Shown one piece after another: positions 36,447 through 46,168 of a stretch of DNA of 64,000 nt. Within the stretch, counting starts at the first letter, position 1. Each line of letters opens with the position of its first letter. The DNA is taken from positions 558,001 through 622,000 of the forward strand of contig CALSOT010000006.1 of the NCBI GenBank assembly GCA_943788045.1. The letters are read 5' to 3'. The notes beneath the pieces are model-generated. The model was not told where the DNA came from. It searched no databases and saw only the letters and a list, made by a program, of their open reading frames with translations. Position numbers and translations under genes: made by a program. Source of the stretch: an uncultured Polaribacter sp. (GTDB lineage: Bacteria > Bacteroidota > Bacteroidia > Flavobacteriales > Flavobacteriaceae).

Positions 36447-36917
36447 TTAGAATATTAAAAAGTCTTTAGACTTTAATGTGTTTTTATCAATTGAAAAAGC
36501 AGTTATCACATTTTCAATATTTTTAATCTTATTTATTGTTCTTAAAACAAACTCATACTCAACTATTCCAGATATTTTTAAAAAAAAATCTACTTTTTTC
36601 TTTTCTGAAATTAAATATGTTTTTGTTTCTGAAGTTAATAACAAATCTTTTGAAATGCTTTTATTTTCTCTTCTGTAACTATTCGCTATTAAAAACCAAT
36701 CAAAATCATTTTCATTGTTTTCATAGTTATAAATAGAAAATGATACTTTCTTTTTTTCCCTTACAAATTCTAAATCTTCTTTTGCTTTATAAAACTTAGT
36801 ACTTAGATTTTTATTTAATAGGTAAGCTAATTTATAATCTTCTAATGTTGAATGAATTCCTATTAAAGAATATTCTTCTTCACAAAAATCGTCGATTTCT
36901 AAAGCGTACACCGGCAT
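36447..36917 (-). CDS. IPExxxVDY-type conserved protein
   Basis: The 156-residue soluble protein matches the small Bacteroidota family that lies between rnc and pyk. N-terminal features are YALEIDDFCEEEYSLIGIHS and DYKLAYLLNKNLSTKFYKA, and a VEYEFV segment lies near the C-terminus where the family signature is expected (here degenerate: ISGIVEYEF). The start at 36917 follows the rnc region on the same strand. Function is unknown; the conserved position next to central metabolism and RNA processing is the main evidence. Confidence 0.68.
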   Translation of the reverse strand: MPVYALEIDDFCEEEYSLIGIHSTLEDYKLAYLLNKNLSTKFYKAKEDLEFVREKKKVSFSIYNYENNENDFDWFLIANSYRRENKSISKDLLLTSETKTYLISEKKKVDFFLKISGIVEYEFVLRTINKIKNIENVITAFSIDKNTLKSKDFLIF

Positions 36918-37010
36918 AAATTGGAACTATCAATAGTTATTATGTAAAGGCTAAATTACTAATTGTTTGTGAGCTTTAAAGTTAATTTTAACGAAAACGT
37001 TATCGTACAT

Positions 37011-37748
37011 TTAACCTAAGTTAATTTGCTTTTGAAAAACAAAATACACTCTTTTAGAGGCTTGTTCTTCTGCTTTTTTCTTTGAAGTTGATCTTCCTTT
37101 AGCTATTAACTGACCATCAATACTAATTTTTACACTAAAGTGTTTAATGGTTTCATTACCAGAATCCTCATAAGCATCAAATGAGTATTTTTTCTTGTGT
37201 TTTTGACACCATTCAATAATTAAACCTTTGTAGCTAGTTATTTTACCTTCTAGCAATTCAATGTTTACGTGAGGAACAATTACGTTTTCGAAAATAAACT
37301 TATGACAAGTATTATATCCTTTGTCTAAATAAATAGCTCCAATTAATGCTTCAAAAATATTACCGTGTATATTAGCACCTACATTTGCTTGGTCTATGTT
37401 ACTTTTAACAAAACGGATTAAATTTAAATCTTTCCCTAATTCATTTAAATGGTCTCTACTCACAATTTTAGATCGCATTTGTGTTAAGTAACCTTCATTA
37501 CCTGTAGGTACTTTTTTATATAAATATGAAGAAATAACAGAACCTAAAATAGAGTCTCCTAAAAACTCCAATCGTTCGTAATTGATAGGATTTCCTTTAC
37601 TGTCTATCATTTGCACAGATCTATGTGTAAATGCTTTCTTGTAATAATTTATTTTTCTAGGTGAAAAATTAAGAAGTTTTTTTAATTCGTTGTATAATTG
37701 CTCATCCTCTTGTTTTCGAGAATTCACTATTTTACGAATAAAATTCAT
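37011..37748 (-). CDS. rnc: Ribonuclease III
   Basis: The double-strand-specific endoribonuclease matures rRNA and other structured RNAs. The 245-residue protein has the signature ERLEFLGDSILG with catalytic carboxylates, the downstream NIFEALIGAIYLD, and a C-terminal double-stranded RNA-binding domain (SYKGLIIEWCQKHKKKYSFD, ending KKKAEEQASKRVYF). It lies 6 bp after fabF, in the acpP-fabF-rnc operon common in flavobacteria. Confidence 0.95.
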   Translation of the reverse strand: MNFIRKIVNSRKQEDEQLYNELKKLLNFSPRKINYYKKAFTHRSVQMIDSKGNPINYERLEFLGDSILGSVISSYLYKKVPTGNEGYLTQMRSKIVSRDHLNELGKDLNLIRFVKSNIDQANVGANIHGNIFEALIGAIYLDKGYNTCHKFIFENVIVPHVNIELLEGKITSYKGLIIEWCQKHKKKYSFDAYEDSGNETIKHFSVKISIDGQLIAKGRSTSKKKAEEQASKRVYFVFQKQINLG

Positions 37749-37754
37749 ATTTTT

Positions 37755-39008
37755 TTATTCTTCTAACTTTCTAAATGCAACACAAGCATTATGCCCTCCA
37801 AAACCAAAAGTATTACTCATAGCCACGTTAATATTGCGCTTTTGAGCCTTGTTTAAAGTTAAGTTTAAATCAGGATTAATATTTTCATCTATGTTAGCAT
37901 GGTTAATTGTTGGTGGAACAATGCTGTGTTTCATTGCTAATATTGCAGCAATGGATTCAATAGCCCCTGCAGCTCCAAGCAAGTGACCTGTCATAGATTT
38001 TGTAGAATTGATATTAATATTTTTAGCATGATCACCAAAAACATTAGAAATTGCTTTTAATTCTGCAACATCACCTAAAGGTGTAGAAGTACCATGTGTA
38101 TTAATATGGTCAACATCTTCTGGTTTAATTCCTGAATTCTCAAGACAATTTTTCATTACAGCAATAACACCTACTCCTTCTGGGTGTGGTGCTGTCATAT
38201 GATAAGCATCAGAAGACATTCCGCCTCCAATAACCTCAGCATAAATTTTTGCTCCCCTCGCTTTTGCGTGTTCGTAACTTTCTAAAACCAAAGCACCTGC
38301 TCCTTCACCTAGTACAAAACCATCACGTTCTGCATCAAAAGGTCTAGAGGCTGATTCTGGGCTTTCATTTCTCGTAGATAATGCCTTCATGGCATTAAAG
38401 CCTCCAACACCAGAAATTACAACCGCAGCTTCTGAACCTCCGGTTACAATTACATCACAAGTTCCTAAACGAATATAATTTAAAGCATCAATCATTGCGT
38501 TGGCTGATGATGCACATGCAGAAACCGTAGTATAATTTGGGCCCATAAATCCATTTTTGATAGAAATGTTTCCTGGAGCAATATCTGCAATCATTTTTGG
38601 GATAAAGAAAGGATTGAATTTTGGTGTACCATCTCCAGCTCCAAAGTCTATAGCTTCGTTTTGAAATGTCTCCAAACCTCCAATTCCTGCTCCCCAAATT
38701 ACACCAACGCGTAATTTGTTAATTTTTTCTAAATCTAGATTTGCATCTGCAATTGCTTCATCTGAGGCTACCATTGCGTACTGTGTAAATCTATCCATTT
38801 TACGTGCGTCCTTTCTATTCATAAAGTCGTTCACGTTAAAATCTTTTAATTCACATGCAAAACGAGTTTTGAACTTGGCAGCGTCAAAACTTGTGATAGG
38901 TGCTGCACCGCTAACTCCGTTAACTAATGCGTTCCAATATTCTTCAATATTATTACCAATAGGCGTTAAAGCGCCAAGTCCAGTGACTACAACTCGTTTT
39001 AATTGCAT
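37755..39008 (-). CDS. fabF: Beta-ketoacyl-ACP synthase II
   Basis: The condensing enzyme extends fatty acyl-ACP by two carbons from malonyl-ACP. At 417 residues, it shows the catalytic cysteine in TVSACASSANAM, and the two histidine sites in NTHGTSTPLGD and SMTGHLLGAAGAI, the Cys-His-His triad of FabF. It is preceded by acpP with a 7-bp gap, so carrier protein and synthase are co-expressed. Confidence 0.96.
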   Translation of the reverse strand: MQLKRVVVTGLGALTPIGNNIEEYWNALVNGVSGAAPITSFDAAKFKTRFACELKDFNVNDFMNRKDARKMDRFTQYAMVASDEAIADANLDLEKINKLRVGVIWGAGIGGLETFQNEAIDFGAGDGTPKFNPFFIPKMIADIAPGNISIKNGFMGPNYTTVSACASSANAMIDALNYIRLGTCDVIVTGGSEAAVVISGVGGFNAMKALSTRNESPESASRPFDAERDGFVLGEGAGALVLESYEHAKARGAKIYAEVIGGGMSSDAYHMTAPHPEGVGVIAVMKNCLENSGIKPEDVDHINTHGTSTPLGDVAELKAISNVFGDHAKNININSTKSMTGHLLGAAGAIESIAAILAMKHSIVPPTINHANIDENINPDLNLTLNKAQKRNINVAMSNTFGFGGHNACVAFRKLEE

Positions 39009-39015
39009 ATAAATT

Positions 39016-39252
39016 TTACTTTTTTGCTTCCTCTATATAACTTACAGCTTGACCTACAGTTCCAATGTTTTCTGCTTGATCATCTGGTATTTGGATATCA
39101 AATTCTTTTTCGAATTCCATAATTAACTCAACAGTATCCAAAGAATCTGCTCCTAAATCATTTGTGAAGCTAGCTTCTGTTGTTACTTCGTTATCGTCAA
39201 CGCCTAATTTGTCTACGATAATCGCTTTTACTCTTGATGCAATGTCTGACAT
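39016..39252 (-). CDS. acpP: Acyl carrier protein
   Basis: This small acidic protein of 78 residues carries growing fatty acyl chains on a phosphopantetheine attached to S37 in [13 protein letters not shown]. It heads the acpP-fabF-rnc operon. A TATTTTTG box lies about 30 bp upstream. Confidence 0.97.
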   Translation of the reverse strand: MSDIASRVKAIIVDKLGVDDNEVTTEASFTNDLGADSLDTVELIMEFEKEFDIQIPDDQAENIGTVGQAVSYIEEAKK

Positions 39253-39281
39253 AATTTTTTATTTTAAATTTTAAATCTCGG

Positions 39282-39289
39282 CAAAAATA
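39282..39289 (-). promoter_or_regulatory. Probable -7 promoter box of the acpP operon
   Basis: TATTTTTG on the minus strand followed by C is a good match to the Bacteroidota -7 element, 29 bp before the acpP ATG. The -33 partner is not obvious. Confidence 0.45.
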
Positions 39290-39409
39290 CAAATCTTATT
39301 ATTTATAACTAAATATTTGTCCTAAAAATGATTCTGAAAAGTAAATAAATAATTTATCATAATCAGTTTGTTAATAATTATTCCGTTTTTTGTAACTTAG
39401 AAATTAGAT

Positions 39410-39982
39410 ATGAAGCGTATTGTTATTTTTGCATCTGGTTCAGGATCGAACGCAGAAAATATTATTAATTTTTTTAACCAAACTAAAACGGCTAGGGTTA
39501 CTAAGGTGTTTTGTAATAACGAAAACGCAAAGGTTCTAGATAGGTGTAATAAATTGAATATCAAATCATTATGTTTTAACAGAAATGAGTTTTTATCAAC
39601 AGATATTATCTTAAATAAGGTAAAAGAGGAGGCAGACTACATAATATTAGCTGGTTTTTTATGGAAAGTTCCACAAAGTTTTATTGAATCTTTTCCAAAT
39701 AAAATTATCAATATTCATCCTGCTTTATTACCAAAATATGGTGGAAAAGGAATGTATGGAATGAACGTTCATAATGCTGTAAAAGAAAATAAAGAGACAG
39801 AAACTGGCATCACAATTCACTACGTAAATGCCAATTATGATGAAGGAGCTATCCTTTTCCAAGCTAAAACAACTCTTTTAAGCGTAGATTCTCCTGAAAC
39901 TATTGCAGAAAAGATTCATTTTTTAGAGCAAAAACACTTTCCTAAGGTTATTGAAGAAGTAATTTTAAAGGAAAATGAGTAA
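39410..39982 (+). CDS. purN: Phosphoribosylglycinamide formyltransferase
   Basis: The enzyme transfers a formyl group from 10-formyltetrahydrofolate to glycinamide ribonucleotide in purine synthesis. The 190-residue protein has the phosphate loop ASGSGSNAENII, the catalytic INIHPALLPKYGGKGMYG (N and H) and ETGITIHYVNANYDEGAIL with the catalytic aspartate. It is divergent from acpP and overlaps the ribonuclease H gene by 8 bases. Confidence 0.95.
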   Translation: MKRIVIFASGSGSNAENIINFFNQTKTARVTKVFCNNENAKVLDRCNKLNIKSLCFNRNEFLSTDIILNKVKEEADYIILAGFLWKVPQSFIESFPNKIINIHPALLPKYGGKGMYGMNVHNAVKENKETETGITIHYVNANYDEGAILFQAKTTLLSVDSPETIAEKIHFLEQKHFPKVIEEVILKENE

Positions 39983-40610
39983 AAAAAAGTTTTATGTTGT
40001 TTGGAACGGGCATAAAAAAGGGGTTTTTACTTCTTGGAAAGTCTGTAAAAAACAAATTGATGGTTTTGAGGGCGCACAATACAAATCTTTTGCAGATTTC
40101 AATGAAGCTGAAATAGCATCAACTAAAAACTATGCAGACTATGTTGGTAAAAACACCAAAAAACCAACTTTATCGTCTTCTGAAAAAGTAAGTTACGGTG
40201 CACCTAATTTAGAAAGTATTTCTGTTGACGCTGCTTGTTCAGGGAACCCTGGGAAAATGGAATATAGAGGTGTATTGACGCATAACAAACAGCAAATTTT
40301 TATTAAAGGTCCTTTTAAAAAAGGAACGAATAATATTGGTGAGTTTTTAGCTTTGGTGCATGGTATTGCCTTGTTAAAAAGTAAGAACAAAGAAGATATT
40401 CCTATTTATTCTGACTCTAAAATTGCCATGAATTGGGTAAAACAAAAAAAATGTAAAACCAATATGCACTTTGATGCCTCTAATAGAGATTTATTAGATT
40501 TGATAAAAAGAGCAGAAAAATGGCTTAAAGAAAACACCTACAAAAACCCAATCCTTAAATGGGAAACGAGAGCTTGGGGAGAAATTCCTGCAGATTTTGG
40601 AAGAAAATAG
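39975..40610 (+). CDS. Ribonuclease H with N-terminal viroplasmin domain
   Basis: The 211-residue protein has an N-terminal viroplasmin/RNase H-binding module (KFYVVWNGHKKGVFTSWKVC, about 5-45). The RNase H domain (about 75-211) carries the acidic residues in SVDAACSGNPG, NNIGEFLALVHGI and YSDSKIAMNWV. It cleaves RNA in RNA-DNA hybrids. This fused form is the usual RNase HI of Bacteroidota. It overlaps purN by 8 bases on the same strand, so the pair is co-transcribed. Confidence 0.93.
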   Translation: MSKKKFYVVWNGHKKGVFTSWKVCKKQIDGFEGAQYKSFADFNEAEIASTKNYADYVGKNTKKPTLSSSEKVSYGAPNLESISVDAACSGNPGKMEYRGVLTHNKQQIFIKGPFKKGTNNIGEFLALVHGIALLKSKNKEDIPIYSDSKIAMNWVKQKKCKTNMHFDASNRDLLDLIKRAEKWLKENTYKNPILKWETRAWGEIPADFGRK

Positions 40611-40729
40611 TACATCCATCATTAATAATATCTGGTTAGCTAATAAATTATAACGAACACCAAACATAATTATTAATCTTAAAACAAAGGGTTTTGTCTC
40701 TGAAATTAAAAAATCAGAAAAAGCGTTGC

Positions 40730-42247
40730 TTATTTACGTTTACTCTTTTTAAATTCTTTCTTTATTTTTCCAAATTCAGGCTCAATACCTCGACGCATTT
40801 GTTCAATTATTTCTGGTTTTTCTTTTTTTAACCATTTAATAATAGCACCTGCATTGGGTGGTGGACAATTTTTCCAATTGATTGAGTCTAGTCCATAATC
40901 ATGATTTTTAGAATTCCAATCCTTATAATGGCCTCTCATTTTATTTGCAACTTCTTGATACTTTGGATTACTAATCAAATTATTTAATTCGAATGGATCG
41001 TTAATAATATCGAATAACTCCTCAGGTTCTTTGGTATCCTCAAAGAAATGCTCTTGCACCCCAGTCAATTTCCCATCCTCTTTTAAATTTCGCATAATAT
41101 GAATCGCCGGTCTATGAAACTCGAGATATGCTTGATGCGCATCGTGAGATTGGCTCGTAATATTGTTTTTTATGTATCGATATTTATCTGTAGTAATGGC
41201 TCTAGATTGCTCTAAAATTTCATCCCATAAATCTCTAGCGGAATAGATATATTCTCTTGGATTTTTATTTTCCGCTATAATAGATCTTGCCGTCATATAA
41301 TCTGGTAATTCTACACCAGCTGCTTCTAAAATTGTTGCAGCTACGTCAACAGATGCCACCAAACGTGTATCTTTTTTTCCTCCTGTAATTCGTCCGGGCC
41401 AATTTACAATTAGAGGTAAATGTAATCCAGGATCATACATATATCCTTTTCCTCTGATATTACAACGACCATTATCTCCAATAAAAATAATAATGGTATT
41501 GTCGCGCATTCCTTTTTGTTCTAAATCAGCTAATAACAATCCAACTTGATAGTCCATATATTCCACTTGGTCTAAATATTTAGCCCAATCTAAGCGTATT
41601 AGGGGTGTGTCTGCATAATGTGGTGGTAAAACAACATCTGCTGGATTTACTTTATGAGTTGATTTTGATCTAATTGCGTTCCACCGGTCTCCTCTATGAG
41701 TAACATTCAGCGTTACTTGAGAAAAGAAAGGTTGATCTTCTACATTAAATCCATTTTTCTTATCAAATAACCCAAATTCATTAATACCATCCCAAGGCCC
41801 AACTGCTTTGTGCTTAAAATTAACATCTATTTTCTGCGAACCTCCTTTCACTATTTTATTTCCAATAATACAAGTGTATCCCGCTTCTCTTAAATAAGAC
41901 GTAATTGGTTTATATGGTGCAATTAGGGGTACTTTTCTATTTGATCTATGATGTTGTGCATTAATGATGTTTTGATGCACTCCTGTAATCATATTAGATC
42001 TACTCGGAGAACAAATAGAATTATTACCATACGCATTCATGTATTGAATACCTGATGCAGCTAACGAATTTAAAACGGGAGTTTTTACGGCTGGCATTCC
42101 ATAACATTCGAGATCAGTACTCATATCCTCAGATAAAATAAATAAAATGTTTGGTTTTAGGAGTTCCTTTTTTTGCTGTGCAGAGCTATTTATTGTTATA
42201 GATAATAGAGCAAAAACAATAATTTTATATGTTGCTATTTTCATCAT
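40730..42247 (-). CDS. Sulfatase (formylglycine type), exported
   Basis: The S1-family sulfatase cleaves sulfate esters from sugars. The start is the ATG at 42247 (MMKIATYKIIVFALL), leaving a 1-base gap after the preceding sulfatase; the frame extends 30 bases further but into that gene. About 505 residues, with a signal peptide and PNILFILSEDMSTDLECYG as the metal-binding start. The formylglycine site is CSPSR (C79), and IFIGDNGRCN supplies further metal ligands. This N-terminal SEDMS form resembles heparan-N-sulfatase-like members more than the DDLGYG type, but the subfamily needs a profile search. Confidence 0.9.
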   Translation of the reverse strand: MMKIATYKIIVFALLSITINSSAQQKKELLKPNILFILSEDMSTDLECYGMPAVKTPVLNSLAASGIQYMNAYGNNSICSPSRSNMITGVHQNIINAQHHRSNRKVPLIAPYKPITSYLREAGYTCIIGNKIVKGGSQKIDVNFKHKAVGPWDGINEFGLFDKKNGFNVEDQPFFSQVTLNVTHRGDRWNAIRSKSTHKVNPADVVLPPHYADTPLIRLDWAKYLDQVEYMDYQVGLLLADLEQKGMRDNTIIIFIGDNGRCNIRGKGYMYDPGLHLPLIVNWPGRITGGKKDTRLVASVDVAATILEAAGVELPDYMTARSIIAENKNPREYIYSARDLWDEILEQSRAITTDKYRYIKNNITSQSHDAHQAYLEFHRPAIHIMRNLKEDGKLTGVQEHFFEDTKEPEELFDIINDPFELNNLISNPKYQEVANKMRGHYKDWNSKNHDYGLDSINWKNCPPPNAGAIIKWLKKEKPEIIEQMRRGIEPEFGKIKKEFKKSKRK

Positions 42248-42248
42248 T

Positions 42249-43676
42249 TTAATAAGGTTTTTCTTTTCTTGGTTCATTTAACCATTGAGTTAGTTCTTCA
42301 GATAATTGTTTGGATATCTCAGGGTAAGTAGCTAATAAATTCCATCTTTCATATGGGTCTTCATCCATGTTATATAGCTCATTAGGGACACCTTCAATTG
42401 CTAATAATTTCCAAGGTCCTTTTCTGGCTATTTGGTTAGCAGTAGGTTTTAACCTAATATCTGTTACGTTCACATAGTTGCCACTTCTTTTATATTTAGA
42501 AGCTATTTCCCAAAACATGGTTTTTCTATCTACTAGGGGTTTTTGATGAAATAAAAGTGGGGTAATATCTAAGCCATCAATAGGTGTATTTTTATCGAGG
42601 GTTCCTTGGGCTAATTTTAAAAAAGTAGGTAGAAAGTCTATAGTATTGGCTATTTCATTACTAACGATTCCTTTGGAAATTGTTTCCGGCCACCACGCAA
42701 TCATAGGAACTCTAATACCTCCCTCATGAAAATCTGTTTTTCTTCCTTTAAAATGAGCAGGACTTCCTAAATATGCGGGTCCATTATCACTAGTAAAAAT
42801 TACGATTGTATTTTTATCAATATTTAACTCTTTTAGTTTTGCTAAAACACTTCCAACACCTTTATCTAATTGAGAAACCATGCCCCTATATAATAAATCT
42901 TGACCTTTAGCTCGGTCATTATATTGATCTAAGACTACTTTTTCTGAGTACTCATAAGGTGCATGTGGTGCATCTAACCATAAATTAAGAAAGAATGGTT
43001 TCTTTTCTTTTGCACTATTTTCAATAAACTTAGTAGCTTCATCAAATTTTATTGTGGTCCAATGTTTATTGTTTGGCGTTAATAAAACATCATCTTTTAC
43101 CAAATGTTTACCTGCATCTTTATACAATCTTTTTTCTCGCATTGCAGAGCCTCGGTAAATAGGATCTTCAAGCATAGCTAAGTAATGATCAAACCCATGT
43201 TGTAAAGGCCCAGGCATACTGTTGTTTCTATCTAAAACATGAGATTCATTCAAACCTCCTAAATGCCATTTTCCAATATGCATAGAAGTATAACCTTCTT
43301 TTTTCAGCACTTTTGGAATGGTTAAAACATCGTTATCTAAAAACATTTGTCGATCATTAAAATGTGCAGAAACATTAAACCGTAATGGGTATTGACCCGT
43401 TAAAATACTAACTCGAGTAGGGGTACAGACAGCAGAACCAGCATAAAATTGGGTGAATTTAAGACCTTCACCTGCCATTTTATCTAAATTTGGCGTGTTG
43501 ATCCTTTTGCTACCATAGCAACTTAAATCTCCATAACCTAAATCATCGGCTAAAATAAGTACAATATTTGGTTGTGTTAATTTTAATTGTTTCGTTTTAT
43601 TTGAGCTGTTTTTACAACTAACGAAAACTAATACAAATAACAGATAAAGAAAGAAATTATAACTTAATTTTTGCAT
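42249..43676 (-). CDS. Sulfatase lipoprotein (formylglycine type)
   Basis: The 475-residue lipoprotein has a lipobox ending at C21 (LVFVSC). PNIVLILADDLGYGDLSCYG binds calcium, CTPTR holds the formylglycine residue (C84), and HIGKWHLGG and FTSDNGPAYLG give the remaining active-site parts. EGGIRVPMIAWWP is the usual post-core segment. It is directly upstream of the next sulfatase with a 1-base gap and downstream of a sulfatase remnant. The Cys-type site needs an anaerobic (anSME) or FGE maturase encoded elsewhere. Confidence 0.92.
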   Translation of the reverse strand: MQKLSYNFFLYLLFVLVFVSCKNSSNKTKQLKLTQPNIVLILADDLGYGDLSCYGSKRINTPNLDKMAGEGLKFTQFYAGSAVCTPTRVSILTGQYPLRFNVSAHFNDRQMFLDNDVLTIPKVLKKEGYTSMHIGKWHLGGLNESHVLDRNNSMPGPLQHGFDHYLAMLEDPIYRGSAMREKRLYKDAGKHLVKDDVLLTPNNKHWTTIKFDEATKFIENSAKEKKPFFLNLWLDAPHAPYEYSEKVVLDQYNDRAKGQDLLYRGMVSQLDKGVGSVLAKLKELNIDKNTIVIFTSDNGPAYLGSPAHFKGRKTDFHEGGIRVPMIAWWPETISKGIVSNEIANTIDFLPTFLKLAQGTLDKNTPIDGLDITPLLFHQKPLVDRKTMFWEIASKYKRSGNYVNVTDIRLKPTANQIARKGPWKLLAIEGVPNELYNMDEDPYERWNLLATYPEISKQLSEELTQWLNEPRKEKPY

Positions 43677-43680
43677 ATCT

Positions 43681-44340
43681 TTATTTTAATCTAGTAGATT
43701 GTTTTTTTAAATACTTTTGCATTGCTGCCGGAGTTTTATACAGTATTGATTTATTTTGCATTAATCTTTTTTGAATATGGAACGTTACATCCATCCATTC
43801 CTCCTCATCCCACAAAGGATCTATTAATCCATTTTTAAGGGCACTCTATGGACTCCTTCAAATTTATTACTTTTAAAACCTTTTAACGGTCCATTACTTG
43901 AACTATTTGTATGCGCACCTCCATTATCACTTAAAAAGAAAATTAAGGTATTACCTAATTGTTTGGTTTTTTTTAGTTTGTCGATTAGTTTTCCAATATT
44001 TTCGTCCAATGACCAGGTCATTGAAGCCAATTTTTTTCTAGGATGATCTTTATATTTTTCTAAATGCACTTGCTTTGCTTCCATTGGTGTGAACAGCATT
44101 GTATGAAAGATACATAAAATAAGGTTCATTCTGATGTTCTTCGATGTAAGAAACAGATTTATCTCCAAGCACAAGGTCTGTAGTTACACCAAATCCTTTT
44201 TTAGGGTTTCGTTCCCCGGGAATAGTTATAACAGGACTTGTACCTTCGGGTTCATCTAGAAATAGGTTTTCAGAGTCTCCTGCACAAGAATTTAATAAAA
44301 CCGTAAGTATTAGTAATTTTAAAATCGTTTTTATTTCCAT
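43681..44340 (-). pseudogene. Decayed sulfatase lipoprotein remnant
   Basis: The gene begins with a lipoprotein signal (LLILTVLLNSCAGDS) and then jumps to the middle of a sulfatase, KSVSYIEEHQNEPYFMYLSY, with the catalytic CxPxR segment missing. One base is lost near 44085: VHT should run on as PMEAKQVHLEKYKDHPRKK. The next frame gives FFLSDNGGAHTNSSSNGPLK and FEGVHRVPLK, then a stop. A third frame holds the C-terminal tail LIDPLWDEEEWMDVTFHIQK to a stop at 43681. At least two large internal deletions and one frameshift make it non-functional. Confidence 0.85.
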
Positions 44341-44368
44341 TTTATTTATTTATAACATATTCGTTAAT

Positions 44369-46049
44369 TTAAATCTTCGTTTTTTGCTCTATTGCCCCCA
44401 TATCTGGGTTGCCTGTAATTTGTTGTCCTAAAATGTCGTGCGTCACTTTTAATCCTAAAATTAAACCGTTGGCATCATTAGGAATGCGTTCAATTTTTAA
44501 TCCTTTGTCTTTTATAAGTTCCGGAGTTTTTCGTTATATAATCTTTAAGATTTAATCCTCCCATATTGATAAATTCTGGGCTTCCGAACAAAGGCATTGT
44601 ATCTTTTATTGGGATGTTTTCGGGCCAATTAACTGCATTTAAAAATAGATTATTTTTAAATACTATATTTTTTATTTGTGAATCTCCTGAAGTATCTGGG
44701 GTATATTGATCACCTAAAACACCTTTGCTTTCTCCTTGAATATAAAAAATATTATTCATGATTAAGATGCCATCTGAAGCTTTGTCAAAGGCAAACTTTG
44801 AAACGATATTTTCTGACACAAAGATGGTATTATTATAAATATAACTATTAATAGGTCCGTTTCTCTGAATACCCTTTCCTACAAAACCACTTAACCAAAT
44901 TGTTTTTCCTTCTTGAAAAGCACCATTAGTACCTTTAACCCTATGACCATCATTTACACTTATATTATATCGATAGGCACAATTGTAATTATTACCTAAT
45001 ATTTCACAAAATCCACCAGCATTATAAGCACTAAAATTATATTGTAAAATAATATTTTTACAGTTGAAATCTATATGTGCACCTGCTGAATCTCCAGGAC
45101 CATTCGCGTTTAAAAAATAGTTTTTTTCAATGAGTATATCTTGAGAACCCCAAGTCCATAATCCGCTTCCACGACCCCATTTTCTTGAATCATTAGTACT
45201 ACCAGATTTATTTATATAGTTATTTACAATATGACCTTGATCTACACCAGACATTTGAATACCAGGACCACCTGTTTCTAATATTTTGCAATTTTCTATG
45301 ACAATATTCTTAATATTATGGTTCTTACCTGTAAACTTTATACCCGTATGGGATACATTATTGATTTGACAATTTTTAATAAAAATATCTTTAATAATGG
45401 CCTCTTTGGTCCTATTTATAAATCTAATTCCCCAACCATAACTTTGAGTACCATTTGCAGAAATTACTTCGGTAATTGGCCTTTGATATCCAGAGGTTTC
45501 ATAAAACACATCTTGAACCATGATATTGTCAAAAATTATATTTTCTGTAACATCATTTTTTATGGGCTGTACTAAGATACCACAGCGTTGAGGATTAACT
45601 GATCTTATGTTTTTATCTATACCTGGTCTTGCAGATACAGTTATATTTTTTAATTCAATAAAACTACAATCATTTATACAGATTGCATTCAATACATTTT
45701 CTGTTCTAATGGTTGCCCTTTCCTTTATAAAAGTATTATTTGGGGAATAACTAGTAAAGACAATTTTCTTTTGTGCACTACCTAAAATGTTATTTAAAAG
45801 CAATGGTTGAGAAAATACCACATTGTTAGCTAAAAGTACACTATCTCCCGGTTTTAAGACAATGTCATTAATTTTTGATAAGGATTTCCAAGCCGTATTT
45901 TGGCTTGTACCATTATTAGAATCATTTCCTAAAACAGAATTAATATAATAAAGAGTATGAGAACCACTAGATGGATTCTCCCTTTTACTACACGAACTAG
46001 CAACTAAAAGAAACAAGAAAGCAAAAGAAACTGTTAGTGTCTTTTTCAT
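44369..46049 (-). CDS. Right-handed parallel beta-helix lipoprotein, frameshifted near the C-terminus
   Basis: The large extracellular lipoprotein (signal ending LLVASSCSKRE, C20) starts its mature part with YYINSVLGNDSNNGTSQNTAWK, typical of secreted parallel beta-helix proteins. It then has many short beta-helix turns (NIIFDNIMVQDV, IKNIVIENCKI). The fold is used by polysaccharide lyases, some carrageenases and related enzymes. No catalytic signature is clear enough to name one. The frame opened at 46049 stops at 44490 as GTYKRQRIKN. Removing one base of CCGG at 44521-44524 restores ELIKDKGLKIERIP and a conserved tail to 44369 (GNPDMGAIEQ). Confidence 0.75.
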
Positions 46050-46105
46050 TGTAAAATGATAAAAATTGTACGTTTTTTTAGCGAATAAATATTATTGGAG
46101 ATAAT

Positions 46106-46138
46106 AAAAGGCCATTATTTAATAAATAATGACCTTTT
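46106..46138 (-). terminator. Rho-independent terminator after susD
   Basis: The hairpin AAAAGGTCATTATTTA / TAAATAATGGCCTTTT (one wobble pair) lies 31 bp past the susD stop, followed by TTATTAT on the minus strand. It separates susCD from the beta-helix gene. Confidence 0.65.
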
Positions 46139-46168
46139 AAATAAACTACTTATTCAATATATATTTAA

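Noticed and set aside
40230..40240. Possible tRNA or small RNA genes in core intergenic gaps
   Set aside because: Scanned by eye for cloverleaf arms and TTCGA motifs; none found in any gap of the window.
43824..44174. Reading the sulfatase remnant as a separate small protein
   Set aside because: Its residues continue the previous frame after one base change and belong to the decayed sulfatase.
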